Positions 45,125 to 56,400 of a stretch of 64,000 nt of DNA are shown in pieces. Every line of letters starts with the position of its first letter. Positions within the stretch are counted from its first letter, which is position 1. The DNA is from Halopseudomonas oceani (GTDB lineage Bacteria; Pseudomonadota; Gammaproteobacteria; Pseudomonadales; Pseudomonadaceae): assembly GCF_002903165.1 (NCBI RefSeq), contig NZ_PPSK01000020.1:1-64000 (forward strand). The letters run 5' to 3'. The notes beneath the pieces were generated by a model, which had not been told where the DNA came from, ran no database searches, and saw only the letters and a program-made list of their open reading frames with translations. Position numbers and translations under genes: made by a program.

Positions 45125-46099
45125 ATGAGCCGCATCTTCGCAGACAACTCCCAGGCCATCGGCAACACGCCGCTGGTTCGTATCAATCGCCTTGGTCCCA
45201 AAGGCGTGACTATTTTGGCCAAGATCGAAGGCCGCAACCCGGCCTATTCGGTCAAATGCCGTATTGGCGCGAGCATGATCTGGGACGCAGAATCCAGCGG
45301 CCGCCTGAAGCCGGGCATGACCATCGTCGAGCCGACCTCGGGCAATACCGGTATCGGGCTGGCGTTCGTTGCTGCCGCCCGCGGTTACAAGCTGGTACTG
45401 ACCATGCCGGCATCAATGAGTCTGGAGCGACGCAAGGTACTTAAGGCACTGGGCGCCGAGCTGGTACTGACCGAACCAGCCAAGGGCATGAAAGGCGCCA
45501 TCGAGAAGGCGCAGGAGCTGGCAACCAAGCACCCGGAGCAGTATATCTTGCTGCAACAGTTCGAGAACCCGGCCAACCCGGCCATTCACGAGAAGACCAC
45601 CGGGCCAGAGATATGGAACGACACTGACGGTAGCATTGACGTGCTGGTTTCCGGTGTCGGCACCGGCGGCACCATTACCGGCATTTCCCGCTACATCAAG
45701 CTGACCTGCGGAAAAAAGATCACCTCCATCGCGGTGGAACCCTCCAGCTCTCCGGTTATTACCCAGACCCTGCAAGGCGACGAGGTCAAGCCCAGCCCAC
45801 ACAAGATTCAGGGCATCGGTGCCGGCTTTGTGCCTGCCAACCTTGACCTCGGCATGGTTGACCGGGTCGAGCAGGTCACCGACGAAGAAGCCAAGGACAT
45901 GGCCCTGCGTCTGATGCGCGAGGAAGGCATTCTAGTTGGTATTTCCTGCGGTGCGGCCATGGCTGCCGCCTGCCGGGTTGCCGAAGAGCCTGGCATGCAG
46001 GGTAAGACCATCGTCGTCATCCTGCCCGACTCTGGCGAGCGCTATCTCTCCACCATGCTGTTCACCGACCTGTTTACCGACCAGGAAACCGTGCAGTAA
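45125..46099 (+). CDS. cysK: Cysteine synthase A (O-acetylserine sulfhydrylase)
   Basis: 324 residues, a PLP enzyme that makes cysteine from O-acetylserine and sulfide. The PLP lysine lies in [35 protein letters not shown] is the substrate loop; [18 protein letters not shown] binds PLP phosphate; and [12 protein letters not shown] and [14 protein letters not shown] close the fold. The start at 45125 has AAGGAG eight bases upstream. CysK (rather than CysM) is favoured by NPAYSVKCR and length. It is monocistronic by position. Confidence 0.95.
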   Translation: MSRIFADNSQAIGNTPLVRINRLGPKGVTILAKIEGRNPAYSVKCRIGASMIWDAESSGRLKPGMTIVEPTSGNTGIGLAFVAAARGYKLVLTMPASMSLERRKVLKALGAELVLTEPAKGMKGAIEKAQELATKHPEQYILLQQFENPANPAIHEKTTGPEIWNDTDGSIDVLVSGVGTGGTITGISRYIKLTCGKKITSIAVEPSSSPVITQTLQGDEVKPSPHKIQGIGAGFVPANLDLGMVDRVEQVTDEEAKDMALRLMREEGILVGISCGAAMAAACRVAEEPGMQGKTIVVILPDSGERYLSTMLFTDLFTDQETVQ

Positions 46100-46213
46100 T
46101 TCACCCCATCGCCGCACCGGTCTTCGGTGCGGCAGATCGCAACACACCCTTCCCCGCACCCTCATGACTGGCTATGCTGCGAGCATTCGCTCCCTACCCC
46201 GCAGGCGCTATTC

Positions 46214-47932
46214 ATGTCCTATGCTTCCGATCAGATTGCTCAGCAGATTCTTTCCGGCTTTGACCGCTACCGTCGCATCTTCCGCGACCTGACCGCAGGC
46301 GCGCGCGCGCGCTTCGAACAGGCCCGCTGGAATGACATCCAGGAAGCCTCAACGCTGCGGATCAATGCCTACGAGGAGCAGGTGCAGGAAACGGCAGACC
46401 AACTGGCGTCATCAGCGCCCCTTGGCGACCAGGTTCGCGATGTCGCCGTCTGGCCCGATATTCGCCAGTCCTACATCACCCTGATTGATCAGCGCTTCGA
46501 CGACGAGCTGGCCGAAACCTGGTTCAACTCAGTGTTCTGCAGCCTGCACCAACACGATCAAATCAGTGACGACACCATGTTCGTCCACAGTACCCGACCG
46601 GTTACCCGCCCGCCATCACGCATTTCGCTGACCCGCGGGTTTATCTCGGAGGGCTCGCTGCAGGGTCTGGCCCACCAGATTCTCAGCGAGTACAGCTTCG
46701 ACGTCCCCTGGGAGGACATGACCCGCGATGTGGATATGATCGTTAACCAGCTGCAGCAGGGGCTACCCGACTGGGCGCAGATGGATCGTGGCTTGACCGC
46801 TGAGATGGTGCAAAGCGTGTTCTACCGTAATAAAGGAGCATACTTGGTCGGCCGCCTGATCAGCCAACAGGAGCAGTGGCCCTTCGTACTACCACTGGTC
46901 AACCGCGAACATCAGGGCATCAGCGTCGACACCGTAATTACCGACGAGTCCGATGTATCGATCATTTTCTCCTTCACCCGCTCCTACTTCATGGTCGAGA
47001 GCGCCGTACCCAGTGAATTGATCGCCTTTATCAAACGCCTGATACCCGGTAAGCACCTGGCCGAGCTGTACACCGCCATCGGCTTCTACAAACAGGGCAA
47101 ATCCGAATTCTACCGCTCGCTAATTGCTCACCTGACCCACTCAGACGACCGCTTCATCATGGCGCCTGGCGTACGCGGCATGGTCATGAGCGTGTTTACC
47201 CTGCCCCGCTTCAACACCGTATTCAAGATCATCAAGGATCGCTTCGCCCCATCCAAGAACATCGACCGCACAACGGTCATTGAAAAATACCGTCTGGTTA
47301 AACGCCACGACCGGGTGGGCCGCATGGCCGACACCCAGGAGTTCGCCGACTTCCGTTTCCCGCGTGATCGCTTTGACCCGGAGTGCCTGCAAGAACTGCT
47401 GGAGGTTGCCCCGTCCACGGTCATAGAGGAAGGCGACACCATCCTGATTCGTCATTGCTGGACCGAGCGCCGCATGACTCCGCTCAACATCTATCTGGAA
47501 AATGCCAGCGAGCAGCAAACCTACGACGCCCTGCTGGATTACGGCAAGGCCATCAAGGAACTGGCCGCAGCGAATATTTTCCCTGGCGACATGTTATTGA
47601 AAAATTTTGGTGTTACCCGCCACGGCCGTGTCGTTTTTTATGATTACGATGAAATCAGCTATTTGACCGAAGTTAACTTTCGGGTAATCCCCGAAGCGCT
47701 TTATCCTGAACAGGAAATGGCCTCGGAGCCTTGGTACTCGGTATCGCCAAACGATGTATTCCCAGAAGAGTTTCCCGTCTTCCTATTTGCCGACATGCAT
47801 CAGCGTCGCCTGTTCTCGCGGTTGCACGGCGACCTGTTCGAGGCGAGCTACTGGCAAGGCCTGCAGGAGCAAATTCGCGCCGGTCAGGTGCTGGACGTCT
47901 ACCCCTATCGACGCGCGGCTGAAAGCGCATAA
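46214..47932 (+). CDS. aceK: Isocitrate dehydrogenase kinase/phosphatase
   Basis: 572 residues, typical. AceK phosphorylates and dephosphorylates isocitrate dehydrogenase to divert carbon into the glyoxylate shunt during growth on acetate or fatty acids. Seen: regulatory N-terminal half ([20 protein letters not shown]), ATP-binding [20 protein letters not shown] with VFKIIKDRF, and the catalytic [20 protein letters not shown] with [11 protein letters not shown]. The start [13 protein letters not shown] at 46214 matches the family. It stands alone, not next to aceA/aceB. Its presence fits the fatty-acid-using genes in the window. Confidence 0.96.
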   Translation: MSYASDQIAQQILSGFDRYRRIFRDLTAGARARFEQARWNDIQEASTLRINAYEEQVQETADQLASSAPLGDQVRDVAVWPDIRQSYITLIDQRFDDELAETWFNSVFCSLHQHDQISDDTMFVHSTRPVTRPPSRISLTRGFISEGSLQGLAHQILSEYSFDVPWEDMTRDVDMIVNQLQQGLPDWAQMDRGLTAEMVQSVFYRNKGAYLVGRLISQQEQWPFVLPLVNREHQGISVDTVITDESDVSIIFSFTRSYFMVESAVPSELIAFIKRLIPGKHLAELYTAIGFYKQGKSEFYRSLIAHLTHSDDRFIMAPGVRGMVMSVFTLPRFNTVFKIIKDRFAPSKNIDRTTVIEKYRLVKRHDRVGRMADTQEFADFRFPRDRFDPECLQELLEVAPSTVIEEGDTILIRHCWTERRMTPLNIYLENASEQQTYDALLDYGKAIKELAAANIFPGDMLLKNFGVTRHGRVVFYDYDEISYLTEVNFRVIPEALYPEQEMASEPWYSVSPNDVFPEEFPVFLFADMHQRRLFSRLHGDLFEASYWQGLQEQIRAGQVLDVYPYRRAAESA

Positions 47933-48215
47933 AACGGGCATTTCCAGCGTTTTGAAAAAAATTCTTGAAAGACGTGCCATTTCCTGAATCTGTCGTATAC
48001 TCAATTTCGTTTATTCGCGCCTTGAAGGGGTCTGGTTGAGCTCTTGACTTGTCCCACTGAAAGGCGCAGAGTGAGCGCGTAGGTTTTCAAGAGATAGAGT
48101 TGTAGGCTGCAAGCGCACTTTTCAGTACGTAAGTTTGTCATTCTCGTGATCTTTGATTCCCACGCTTTAATTGAGTGCAAGCTCAAGTATTTCAATTTGA
48201 TAGGAATTAGCTGAA
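47933..48215 (+). promoter_or_regulatory. Long leader of the cold-shock gene
   Basis: 283 bases between aceK and the cold-shock ORF. A -10-like TATACT lies at 47996-48001, which would give a 5' leader of about 210 bases. Cold-shock mRNAs often carry long structured leaders that act as thermosensors. A purine-rich TAGGAATTAGC precedes the ATG. The -35 is not clear. Confidence 0.5.
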
Positions 48216-48422
48216 ATGGCAACTGGTACAGTTAAGTGGTTCAACGACACTAAAGGTTTTGGTTTCATCACTCCGGATGGCGGTGGAGACGACCTGTTCG
48301 CTCACTTCTCCGAGATCAAGGTTCAGGGCTTCAAGTCCCTGGCTGAGAACCAGAAAGTGTCTTTTGACGTGACCACTGGTCCGAAAGGCAAGCAGGCTGC
48401 AAACATTCAGATCATCGGTTAA
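48216..48422 (+). CDS. Cold-shock domain protein, CspA family
   Basis: 68 residues, one OB-fold cold-shock domain with RNP1 KGFGFI and RNP2 LFAHFS. It binds single-stranded RNA and DNA and melts RNA structure. Starts [24 protein letters not shown] lies nine to ten bases upstream. Long leader and following terminator make it a single-gene transcript. Several paralogues are usual in pseudomonads, so no specific csp letter is given. Confidence 0.96.
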   Translation: MATGTVKWFNDTKGFGFITPDGGGDDLFAHFSEIKVQGFKSLAENQKVSFDVTTGPKGKQAANIQIIG

Positions 48423-48438
48423 TCCGATAACTGAATAG

Positions 48439-48469
48439 AAAAACCCGGCTCAGGCCGGGTTTTTTGTTG
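48439..48469 (+). terminator. Terminator of the cold-shock gene
   Basis: AAAACCCGGC/GCCGGGTTTTTT stem with a short loop and six T, 17 bases after the stop codon. Confidence 0.9.
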
Positions 48470-48658
48470 CCTGCGGAATGCTAAAAACTACTCGCCTCCG
48501 CCGCCCTGACCGCGTACCCTATGCGGCATATAAGTCATCCGACACCCCTGCTGTTGCCCGGGGTATCCCGCGGATGCAACACGTCTAACAGCCTCGTTTT
48601 ACCCTCGCCCGAGCCACAATCGGTCGCGAGCAGGAACGTAATTCACAGGGGGTTACCA

Positions 48659-49240
48659 GTGGAAACCACGGTCAGCAGTCAAAACCCGGATGCACTCAGA
48701 GTGATCATCTTTCGCGCCGCAGAAGCCATCGTCAGTGAGCTGGGCGCATCGCAACTGACCTTCGCCAGCCTCAGCGAACGCAGCAAGATCGATGAAGCCA
48801 CACTGCAGAACATGTTTCCAGACCGTGAAGCACTGTTGAGCGCCATGATTGAGTATCGTCTTGAGCGTTTTCGCGTACGCTGGGGTGCCTATGAAAGCGT
48901 ACTGCCCGACGAGCCCATGCGCGAATTGAAGGCACTGTTGCTCAGCAACATGAGCGAATCAAGCGAAGAGAAAAACCTGGACTCTGCTATTTTTGCCGCG
49001 GCTGCCAGCAACCCCGCGCTGCTGCAAACCAGCTCAGACAACGTGCAAGGCCTGTTCGACATTCTGGAGCAATCCCCGCTCGGGCTCGCCCAGGCAGCCA
49101 TCCTGTTTTTCTCCGTGCGTGGCTACCGTCTGTTTGAGCAACTAAACATGTGCCCGATGACCGACGCTCAGCGCACTGAATTCCAAGAGCAGATCATGCG
49201 CCTTGCGCGCATGATGTACGAAGCCAAAACGGGCGAGTAG
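48659..49240 (+). CDS. TetR-family transcriptional regulator
   Basis: 193 residues from the GTG at 48659, with AGGGGG six bases upstream; earlier in-frame codons to 48521 have no domain. Residues ~14-60 form the TetR helix-turn-helix: ALRVIIFRAAEAIVSELGAS, LTFASLSERSKIDEATLQNM and FPDREALLSAMI. The C-terminal ligand domain (~70-190) is helical and not recognisable. No adjacent efflux or enzyme gene shows what it controls. It converges on the small membrane-protein gene downstream. Confidence 0.82.
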   Translation: METTVSSQNPDALRVIIFRAAEAIVSELGASQLTFASLSERSKIDEATLQNMFPDREALLSAMIEYRLERFRVRWGAYESVLPDEPMRELKALLLSNMSESSEEKNLDSAIFAAAASNPALLQTSSDNVQGLFDILEQSPLGLAQAAILFFSVRGYRLFEQLNMCPMTDAQRTEFQEQIMRLARMMYEAKTGE

Positions 49241-49248
49241 CACTCCGC

Positions 49249-49638
49249 TCAGGCGTCAGCTGCGGCCGGCTCTTCTTCCTCCCGGGGATGACGCCGGCGC
49301 CACCAGCGCTCTACTGCAACACGCACCAGCGCAATCGGAACGTAGCAGGTAAACGCCAGCGACATCATCATGCCGAGCTCACCCAGCGCGCGCGCCTGAT
49401 TTTCACCCGTGGAAAGAAAGGTATCGAGCAGGTAGATAAGTAGCGCCGGAGCCATCCAGCTGCCATCTGCCTCCACAGCAACCGGCGTGAACAGCAGCAC
49501 CCCCATGGCCAGACACAACGGCTCACGAATGAACCACCATCGCGTCAGCGCAGTCATTTTCCACCAGACCAACCAGCAGCCAGCGGCCGTTGCCAGGTAA
49601 ATCCACCAGACTGTCTGATACTCTGCTTCGTTGAACAT
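49249..49638 (-). CDS. Small inner-membrane protein, conserved in pseudomonads
   Basis: 129 residues with three hydrophobic segments (about 12-28 WIYLATAAGCWLVWWKM, 41-75, and 88-108). The C-terminal tail is basic, then acidic (RWWRRRHPREEEEPAAADA). No enzyme motif. It diverges from the oligopeptidase B gene by 55 bases. I recognise it only as a conserved Pseudomonas-type hypothetical and propose no function. Confidence 0.7.
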   Translation of the reverse strand: MFNEAEYQTVWWIYLATAAGCWLVWWKMTALTRWWFIREPLCLAMGVLLFTPVAVEADGSWMAPALLIYLLDTFLSTGENQARALGELGMMMSLAFTCYVPIALVRVAVERWWRRRHPREEEEPAAADA

Positions 49639-49693
49639 TGCCTGCTATCCGTCCGATCAAAATCAACCGCGCCATGATAACGGTTTTTAGCCC

Positions 49694-51706
49694 ATGAGTC
49701 CTGAACACAACCAACCCACTGCACGTCGCGAGCCCGGAACCGACCCATACCACTGGCTGGAGCAGCGCGACAGCCCTGATGTCATCAGCTACCTGCAGGC
49801 AGAAAACAGCCATACCGATCACTGGATGGCGCCCCATGAGGCATTGCGTGAGCAGCTGTTTCAGGAGATCCGCGGCCGCATAAGGGAAACTGACCTCGGC
49901 CTGCCAAGCCCCAAAGGCGACTGGCTCTACTATCAGCGCACCGAAGCTGGAGCCGAGTATCCGCGCTACTACCGTTGCCGCCGTCAAACCGCCACCAGCC
50001 TGGACATCGATATCCAGACCGAACAGCTGCTACTGGACCTTAATCAGTTGGCCAACGACGAGGACTTTCTCGAGCTTGGCGACTTCAGTGTCAGCCCAGA
50101 CCAGAACTGGCTCGCCTACAGCCTGGATACCCAGGGCAACGAGGTCTATCGCCTGTTCGTCCGCTCGCTGGTGGACGGCGAAGAGTATGAGCTGCCACTG
50201 GCTGATGCCAGCGGCAGTCTCTGCTGGGCCAACGACAATCAAACCCTGTTTGCCATTAGCCTGGATGACAGCTCCCGCCCGGCGCACCTCTGGCGCCTGC
50301 GTCGAGACCAGGAACCGACTAAGGTATTCGACGAGAGCGATGCGCTGTTCTATCTGTCGGTTTACCGCTCCAGCTCGGATCGATACATCTGTCTGTCCAG
50401 CAACAGCAAAAACACCAGCGAACGTCATTATCTGCCCGCCGACGAACCAACAGCAGAATTGCGCTGCCTGGCACCCCGCCGCAGCGGTCATGAGTACGAC
50501 GCGGATCATGGCGAACAGGGCTTCATTATCCGCAGTAACCGTGCCGGAGAGAATTTTGCTTTGTTCCTGTGCCAACCAGGCTCATTCGGGGAACAGGACT
50601 GGCAAGTGCTGCGCAGCGCTGACCCCGGACGTACCCTCGAAGACGTCGACGTGCAACGTAGTGCACTGATTCTGCAATACCGCAACGCCGGCCTGACTCA
50701 GCTGGAGGTGCTGCCGGACGGTGCTGACGCCTATCAAGTGCAAATGCCCGATGCGGTGTACAGCCTGCACGTGCAATCGGGTGAGGAGTATCACAGCCCC
50801 CAGGTCCGCCTGCGTTACGAGTCGCTCAACCGCCCAGCCGAAGTGCGTGCCCTCACCCTTGCGACCGGCGAGCAGCATGTTCTGAAGCAAACACCGGTCG
50901 AGGGCCACTTCGCTCCGGAGGAATACCGAGTCCAGCGCCTGTGGGCGATTGCTGGGGACGGCGCTCGTGTACCGATCAGCCTGATTGAACGCCATGACAC
51001 AAGCGGCCCAGGCCCACTATACCTTTACGGTTATGGTGCCTACGGTGCATCAATGGACCCCTGGTTCTCTCATGCCCGTCTGTCACTGCTGGAGCGTGGC
51101 TGGCGCTTCGCGATTGCGCACGTTCGAGGTGGCGCGGAAATGGGCGAGCACTGGTACCAGCAAGGCAAGCTGGAGCACAAGGACAATACGTTCAGCGATT
51201 TCATTCATTGCGCCGAGCACTTGATTCAACAGGGCAAGACCGACCCGAGCCAGCTGGTCATCACCGGCGGCAGCGCTGGCGGCCTGCTGATCGGTAACGT
51301 AATCAATCAGCGCCCGGAGCTGTTCCATGCAGCCGTCGCGGATGTGCCGTTTGTGGATGTCTGGAACACCATGAATAACCCGGAGCTGCCACTGACCATC
51401 GGTGAATATGAAGAGTGGGGAGATCCGAACGAGCCTGAGGTTGCCGAGCGCATCAAGGGCTACGCCCCCTATGAGAACGTACGCGCACAAGCCTACCCTG
51501 CTCTCTTTGTGACCGCCGGCTATCACGACGTGCGGGTGCAATACTGGGAGGCCGCGAAGTGGGTCGCACGACTGCGGGCCACGCGCACCAACTTCGAACC
51601 GCTGCTGCTGCGAACGCAGATGAGTGCCGGGCACGGCGGTGCCAGCGGCCGCTACCAAGCCATGCGCGATATTGCCGAGGAATACACCTTCCTGCTGACC
51701 GTCTGA
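49694..51706 (+). CDS. ptrB: Oligopeptidase B (S9A serine peptidase)
   Basis: 670 residues. The seven-bladed propeller lies at about 70-400, and the alpha/beta-hydrolase catalytic domain follows. Ser is in TGGSAGGLLIGN, Asp in GYHDVRV, His in SAGHGGASGR. YLYGYGAYGASMDPWF and AHVRGGAEMG are standard S9A blocks, and acidic residues of the domain (VDVWNTMNNPELPLT region) fit basic-residue specificity. It cuts short peptides after Arg or Lys in the cytoplasm. The weak start region still fits the family N-terminus ending DPYHWLEQRDSPDV. Confidence 0.94.
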   Translation: MSPEHNQPTARREPGTDPYHWLEQRDSPDVISYLQAENSHTDHWMAPHEALREQLFQEIRGRIRETDLGLPSPKGDWLYYQRTEAGAEYPRYYRCRRQTATSLDIDIQTEQLLLDLNQLANDEDFLELGDFSVSPDQNWLAYSLDTQGNEVYRLFVRSLVDGEEYELPLADASGSLCWANDNQTLFAISLDDSSRPAHLWRLRRDQEPTKVFDESDALFYLSVYRSSSDRYICLSSNSKNTSERHYLPADEPTAELRCLAPRRSGHEYDADHGEQGFIIRSNRAGENFALFLCQPGSFGEQDWQVLRSADPGRTLEDVDVQRSALILQYRNAGLTQLEVLPDGADAYQVQMPDAVYSLHVQSGEEYHSPQVRLRYESLNRPAEVRALTLATGEQHVLKQTPVEGHFAPEEYRVQRLWAIAGDGARVPISLIERHDTSGPGPLYLYGYGAYGASMDPWFSHARLSLLERGWRFAIAHVRGGAEMGEHWYQQGKLEHKDNTFSDFIHCAEHLIQQGKTDPSQLVITGGSAGGLLIGNVINQRPELFHAAVADVPFVDVWNTMNNPELPLTIGEYEEWGDPNEPEVAERIKGYAPYENVRAQAYPALFVTAGYHDVRVQYWEAAKWVARLRATRTNFEPLLLRTQMSAGHGGASGRYQAMRDIAEEYTFLLTV

Positions 51707-51731
51707 GCCGGAACCATCGAGTCAGCAGCAT

Positions 51732-51770
51732 AAAAAAACCGCCGCCCCTTGCGGGTGCGGCGGTTTTTTT
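51732..51770. terminator. Bidirectional terminator, ptrB / putP
   Basis: AAAACCGCCGC/GCGGCGGTTTT stem with A-run before and T-run after, between the two convergent stop codons. Confidence 0.88.
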
Positions 51771-51781
51771 CGCTCAGACGA

Positions 51782-53257
51782 TTAGAACCGAGAGGCCATG
51801 TCATCGAACTGATCAGTTACCTTGCCTTCCGGAGCCGGAGTAACCAGAGTCACCACCACAATCGCGATGGTTGCCAGAATAAAGCCCGGGATGATCTCGT
51901 ACAGACCAATGCTGTCAATCTGCTTCCAGACCACAACGGTAACACCACCAACGATAATGCCGGCCAGCGCACCGAAGCGGTTCATCCGGCGCCAGAACAG
52001 TGACAGGATGATCGCCGGCCCAAAGGCCGCCCCAAAGCCTGCCCAGGCGTAGGAAACCAGGCCCAGTACGGTGCTTTCAGGGTTAAAGGCAAACACCAGC
52101 GCGAGAGCGGCGATACCGATCACCGCCGCGCGACCGACCCAAACCAGCTCCTGCTGGGAGGCATCGCGACGGAACAGCGCCTTATAGAAGTCTTCCGCCA
52201 GAGCAGATGACGACACCAGCAACTGCGAATCGGCAGTGGACATGATCGCGGCCAGCACCGCAGCCAGCAGAATACCGGCAACCAGCGGGTGCATCAGTGC
52301 CTGAACCAAGGCTAGGAACACCGTCTCTGCGTCAGCCAGACCTTCCTCTCCGAAGTAGCCGATACCGATCCAGCCGATCACCAGCGATGCCAGCAGGCAA
52401 ACGCCGGTCCACAGCACAGCAATGCGACGCGCAGTCGGCAGCGCGGCATCGCTCTCGATGGCCTTGAAGCGCGCCAGAATGTGCGGCTGACCAAAGTAAC
52501 CGAGCCCCCAGCCCAGCAGCGAGATAATCGCCACAAAGCCCAGCGGCTCGCCTTCTACATTGGTCCAGAGGTTCAGCAGTTCAGGGTTGCGTGCTTCCAT
52601 TGCCCCGTGCACCGCGTCCCAGCCACCAACAACATTAAGCGCCATCACCGGCACCACGACCAATGCCGCCGCCATCAGCAGCCCCTGAATCACATCGGTC
52701 CAGGATACCGCCAGGAAGCCACCAAAGAAGGTGTAGGAAATGATCGCCAGGGTGCCAACAACCACAGCAACCTCGTAGCCGAAACCAAAGGTGCTTTCAA
52801 ACAGCTTGCCGGCAGCAACCAGCCCGGAGCTGGTGTAGAACAGGAAGAACAGCAGGATGAAGACAGCAGAAATCACCCGCAACAGGCGGCTGTTATCTTC
52901 AAACCGGTTCTCAAAATAGGCTGGCAGGGTCAGCGAATCACTGGCCAGATGCGAGTAGACCCGCAGACGCCGCGCAACGATCAGCCAGTTCGCCCAGGTT
53001 CCGACGAGCAGACCGAGAGCGATCCAGGACGCTTCATAGCCGGCAGACAGCGCGTAACCCGGCAAGCCCAGCAACAGCCAACCACTCATATCCGACGCGC
53101 CAGCAGACAGTGCTGCAGTGCCCGGACCGAGCGAGCGCCCACCGAGGATGTAGTCCGACAGGTTAGTGGTGCGCTTGTAGGCAATATAGCCCAACGCGAG
53201 CATCACCCCGATGTACACAATAAACGTCGCCGTAACGACTGCAGTATTACCTTCCAT
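51782..53257 (-). CDS. putP: Sodium/proline symporter
   Basis: 491 residues with about 13 membrane spans, of the SSS (solute:sodium symporter) family. It imports proline with Na+. Marks: LGGRSLGPGTAALSAGASDMS (split here at 20 residues or fewer: GPGTAALSAGASDMSGW), GRRLRVYSHLASDSLTLP-type loop, FFGGFLAVSWTDVIQGLLM, and LAAIMSTADSQLLVSSSALA with the Na2-site serines. The start MEGNTAVVTATFIVYIG at 53257 is family-like. It lies 161 bases downstream of putA on the same strand and is probably under the same regulator. Confidence 0.95.
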   Translation of the reverse strand: MEGNTAVVTATFIVYIGVMLALGYIAYKRTTNLSDYILGGRSLGPGTAALSAGASDMSGWLLLGLPGYALSAGYEASWIALGLLVGTWANWLIVARRLRVYSHLASDSLTLPAYFENRFEDNSRLLRVISAVFILLFFLFYTSSGLVAAGKLFESTFGFGYEVAVVVGTLAIISYTFFGGFLAVSWTDVIQGLLMAAALVVVPVMALNVVGGWDAVHGAMEARNPELLNLWTNVEGEPLGFVAIISLLGWGLGYFGQPHILARFKAIESDAALPTARRIAVLWTGVCLLASLVIGWIGIGYFGEEGLADAETVFLALVQALMHPLVAGILLAAVLAAIMSTADSQLLVSSSALAEDFYKALFRRDASQQELVWVGRAAVIGIAALALVFAFNPESTVLGLVSYAWAGFGAAFGPAIILSLFWRRMNRFGALAGIIVGGVTVVVWKQIDSIGLYEIIPGFILATIAIVVVTLVTPAPEGKVTDQFDDMASRF

Positions 53258-53418
53258 TTTTATTCTCTCTCTTAGAGATGCTTGAATCGGTCTCGCCGGC
53301 GGACTGCACACCCGCCGGCACCATGACGGTCAATGTCGTCAGCGCGAGCCGCTCTCGCATCCATGGTTGCTGAACTGTCCTTGCTGCTCATCTATCCCTG
53401 TTGCTTCTTTGCCAGTTA

Positions 53419-56400
53419 TTAAGGTTCCCCATCACCTAGCGACAGCAGACTGGCGTTGCCGCCCACCGCAGTGGTGTTGATTGTCCGCGTGCGCTCAGTG
53501 ACAAACCGTAGCAGATAATGCGGACCACCCGCCTTCGGCCCCGTACCTGAAAGCCCCTGACCACCGAAAGGCTGCACACCAACCACCGCACCGATCTGGT
53601 TGCGATTGATGTACACATTACCAATTCGTACCCGCGCATCAATATGCTCGGCAGTATCCTCGTTGCGTGAATGCACGCCAAGGGTCAGGCCAAAGCCGGT
53701 TGCGTTGATATCATCAATGATCTTGTCCAGGTCACGTGCACGCCAGGTCACCACGTGCAGAATTGGCCCAAAGTGCTCGTCGCTCAACTCGTTGATGCTA
53801 TCCAGACGGAAGGCAACCGGGGCGACAAAATGGCCATTCAGCGACTCAGGTACCGGGGTCTCGGCGATCAGGCAACCTGCCTGCTTCATCTCACGTACAT
53901 GCTTGAGCAGCCCGTCACGAGCATCGGCGTCAATCACCGGGCCAACATCAGTATCGCGACGTGCCGGGTCACCCACATGCAGCTCAGCCATCGCCCCTTT
54001 GAGCAGCTCAATAACGCGCTCGGCAATATCTTCCTGCACGAACAGAACGCGCAGCGCCGAACAGCGCTGGCCGGCACTCTGGAACGCAGAACTGACAACA
54101 TCGTTGACGACCTGCTCCGGCAACGCAGTGGAGTCGACGATCATTGCATTCTGACCGCCAGTCTCGGCGATCATCGGCGCAATCGCGCCGTTGCGGGCGG
54201 CCAGCGCGCGGTTGATCACATGTGCAGTCTGGGTGGAGCCAGTGAAGGCCACACCGGCGATACGCGGGTCCGAAGTGATGACACTACCAACCTGTGCGCC
54301 ATCACCCGGCAGCAGTGCAAGCACGTCACCCGGCAAACCGGCTTCGTGCATTAGTTCGACACAACGTACGGCGACAAGACTAGTCTGTTCGGCCGGCTTG
54401 GCAACCACGGTGTTACCGCAAACCAGCGCAGCGCTGACCTGACCCAAGAAAATGGCCAGCGGGAAGTTCCACGGGCTGATACAGGCGAAGACACCGCGGC
54501 CTTGCAGGTAGAGCTCGTTGCTTTCACCCGTCGGCCCAGGCAGCGTGATGGTGGCGAAGCGCTGACGCGCCTGCATCGCGTAGAAACGGCAGAAGTCGAC
54601 CGCTTCGCGCACTTCATCGATACCGTCTTGCAGCAGCTTGCCGGCCTCACGGGTACAGAGCGCCATCAGCTCGGGCATATGCTCTTCAAGCTTGTCGGCG
54701 GCGCGCTCGAGAATGGCCGCACGTTCATCAACCGGGGTGGCATTCCAGCGCACAAATGCGCCGCTCAGGTCATCAATCGCCGCACGGGTCTGATCAGCCG
54801 AGGCCCAAACCACCTCACCGACCTGATGGCTCAGCTCGTAGGGGCACATAACCGCACGCACTTCACCTTCCAGCCGTTTGCCGTTAACCAGTGGCGCACC
54901 GGTCCAGCGAGCGTCCCACCATTTATCCAGCTCGTCTTTCAGAGGCAGCCATTCACTGAGGATATTCATGTTGACGCCCCGGGAGTTACGACGTGATTCA
55001 CCGTACAGTGCCGGTGGCAGCGGGATACGCGGATTGGCCAGCGATGCGTGGCGCTTGAGCGCAGTTACCGGATGTGCGGTGAGGCTATCCACCGGCACCC
55101 GTGGATCAACCAGCTTATGAACAAACGATGAGTTGGCACCGTTTTCGAGCAGACGTCGAACCAGGTACGGCAGCAGATCCTTGTGGGCCCCGACTGGCGC
55201 ATAAATACGGACCGGACATTTGGCCTGTTCGATCACGGTGTCATACAGCGCATCGCCCATGCCGTGCAGGCGCTGGAATTCGAATTCGCGGCGGCCGGCC
55301 AGATCCAGAATGCAGGTGACGGTATGGGCATTATGGGTAGCGAACTGCGGATAGATATGACCTTCGGTCAACGGGCTGAGCAAGTAGCGGGCGCATGCCA
55401 GATAGGAGACGTCGGTCGCCTCCTTACGGGTAAATACCGGGTAACTGCTCAAACCAGCCTGTTGCGACCACTTGATCTCGGAGTCCCAGTAGGCCCCTTT
55501 GACCAGGCGAACCGGAATACGGTCGCCCTGGGAGCGGGCAACCAGCGTCAACCAGCACAGAACCGGTAACGCACGCTTGGAATAGGCCTGAACCACCAGA
55601 CCGAAGTTGCCCCAGCCCTGCACGTCAGGGTGACGATACACGCGTTCGAACAGTTTCAGCGACAGCTCAAGGCGATCGGCCTCTTCGGCGTCGATAGTAA
55701 TACCCACATCACCGACACGGGCCTGGCGCACCAGCGCCAGCACGCTGTCGCCCAGCTCTTGCAACACCTGCTCTTCGCGCGCCGCTTCGTAGTGCGGGTG
55801 CAGGGCAGACAACTTGATAGAGATGGTCGGCTTCGGGCTGCGCCCCTTGTATTTGTCTTCTACCAGCGCGGCGATCGCCTTGCTGTAATCCTGGAAATAC
55901 TTGTCGGCATCGGCACGGGTCAGCGCCGCTTCGCCGAGCATGTCAAACGAGTAGGTGTAGCCCTCGTCACGCTGCGGCTTACCATTCTTCAACGCCTCGG
56001 TGATGGTGCGACCAAGGACGAACTGGCGGCCCATGATCTTCATTGCCTGCATCATCGCAGCGCGGATGACAGGTTCACCGCTGCGCTTGATCAGACGGCC
56101 CAGTACCGTGCCCGGCGTCCCGTCCTGACGCTGATCCATGTTGACCACCTTGCCGGTCATCACCAGGCCCCATGCAGCGGCGTTGACCAGCGTGTGCTCG
56201 CTCTGCCCGAGGTGGCGATCCCACTGCGCGGCATTCAATTTGTCGCGGATAAGCGCATCGGCGGTATCGCCATCCGGCACCCGCAGCAACGCCTCGGCCA
56301 GACACATCAGCATGATGCCTTCCTGGGTATCCAGACTGTATTGCTGCAACAGTGCATCAATGCTGTCGACCGCGTTGTCACGCTTGCGTACATCGACAAT

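Noticed and set aside
48001..48222. 73-codon minus-strand frame in the cold-shock leader
   Set aside because: It overlaps the likely promoter and leader and has no supporting start signal.
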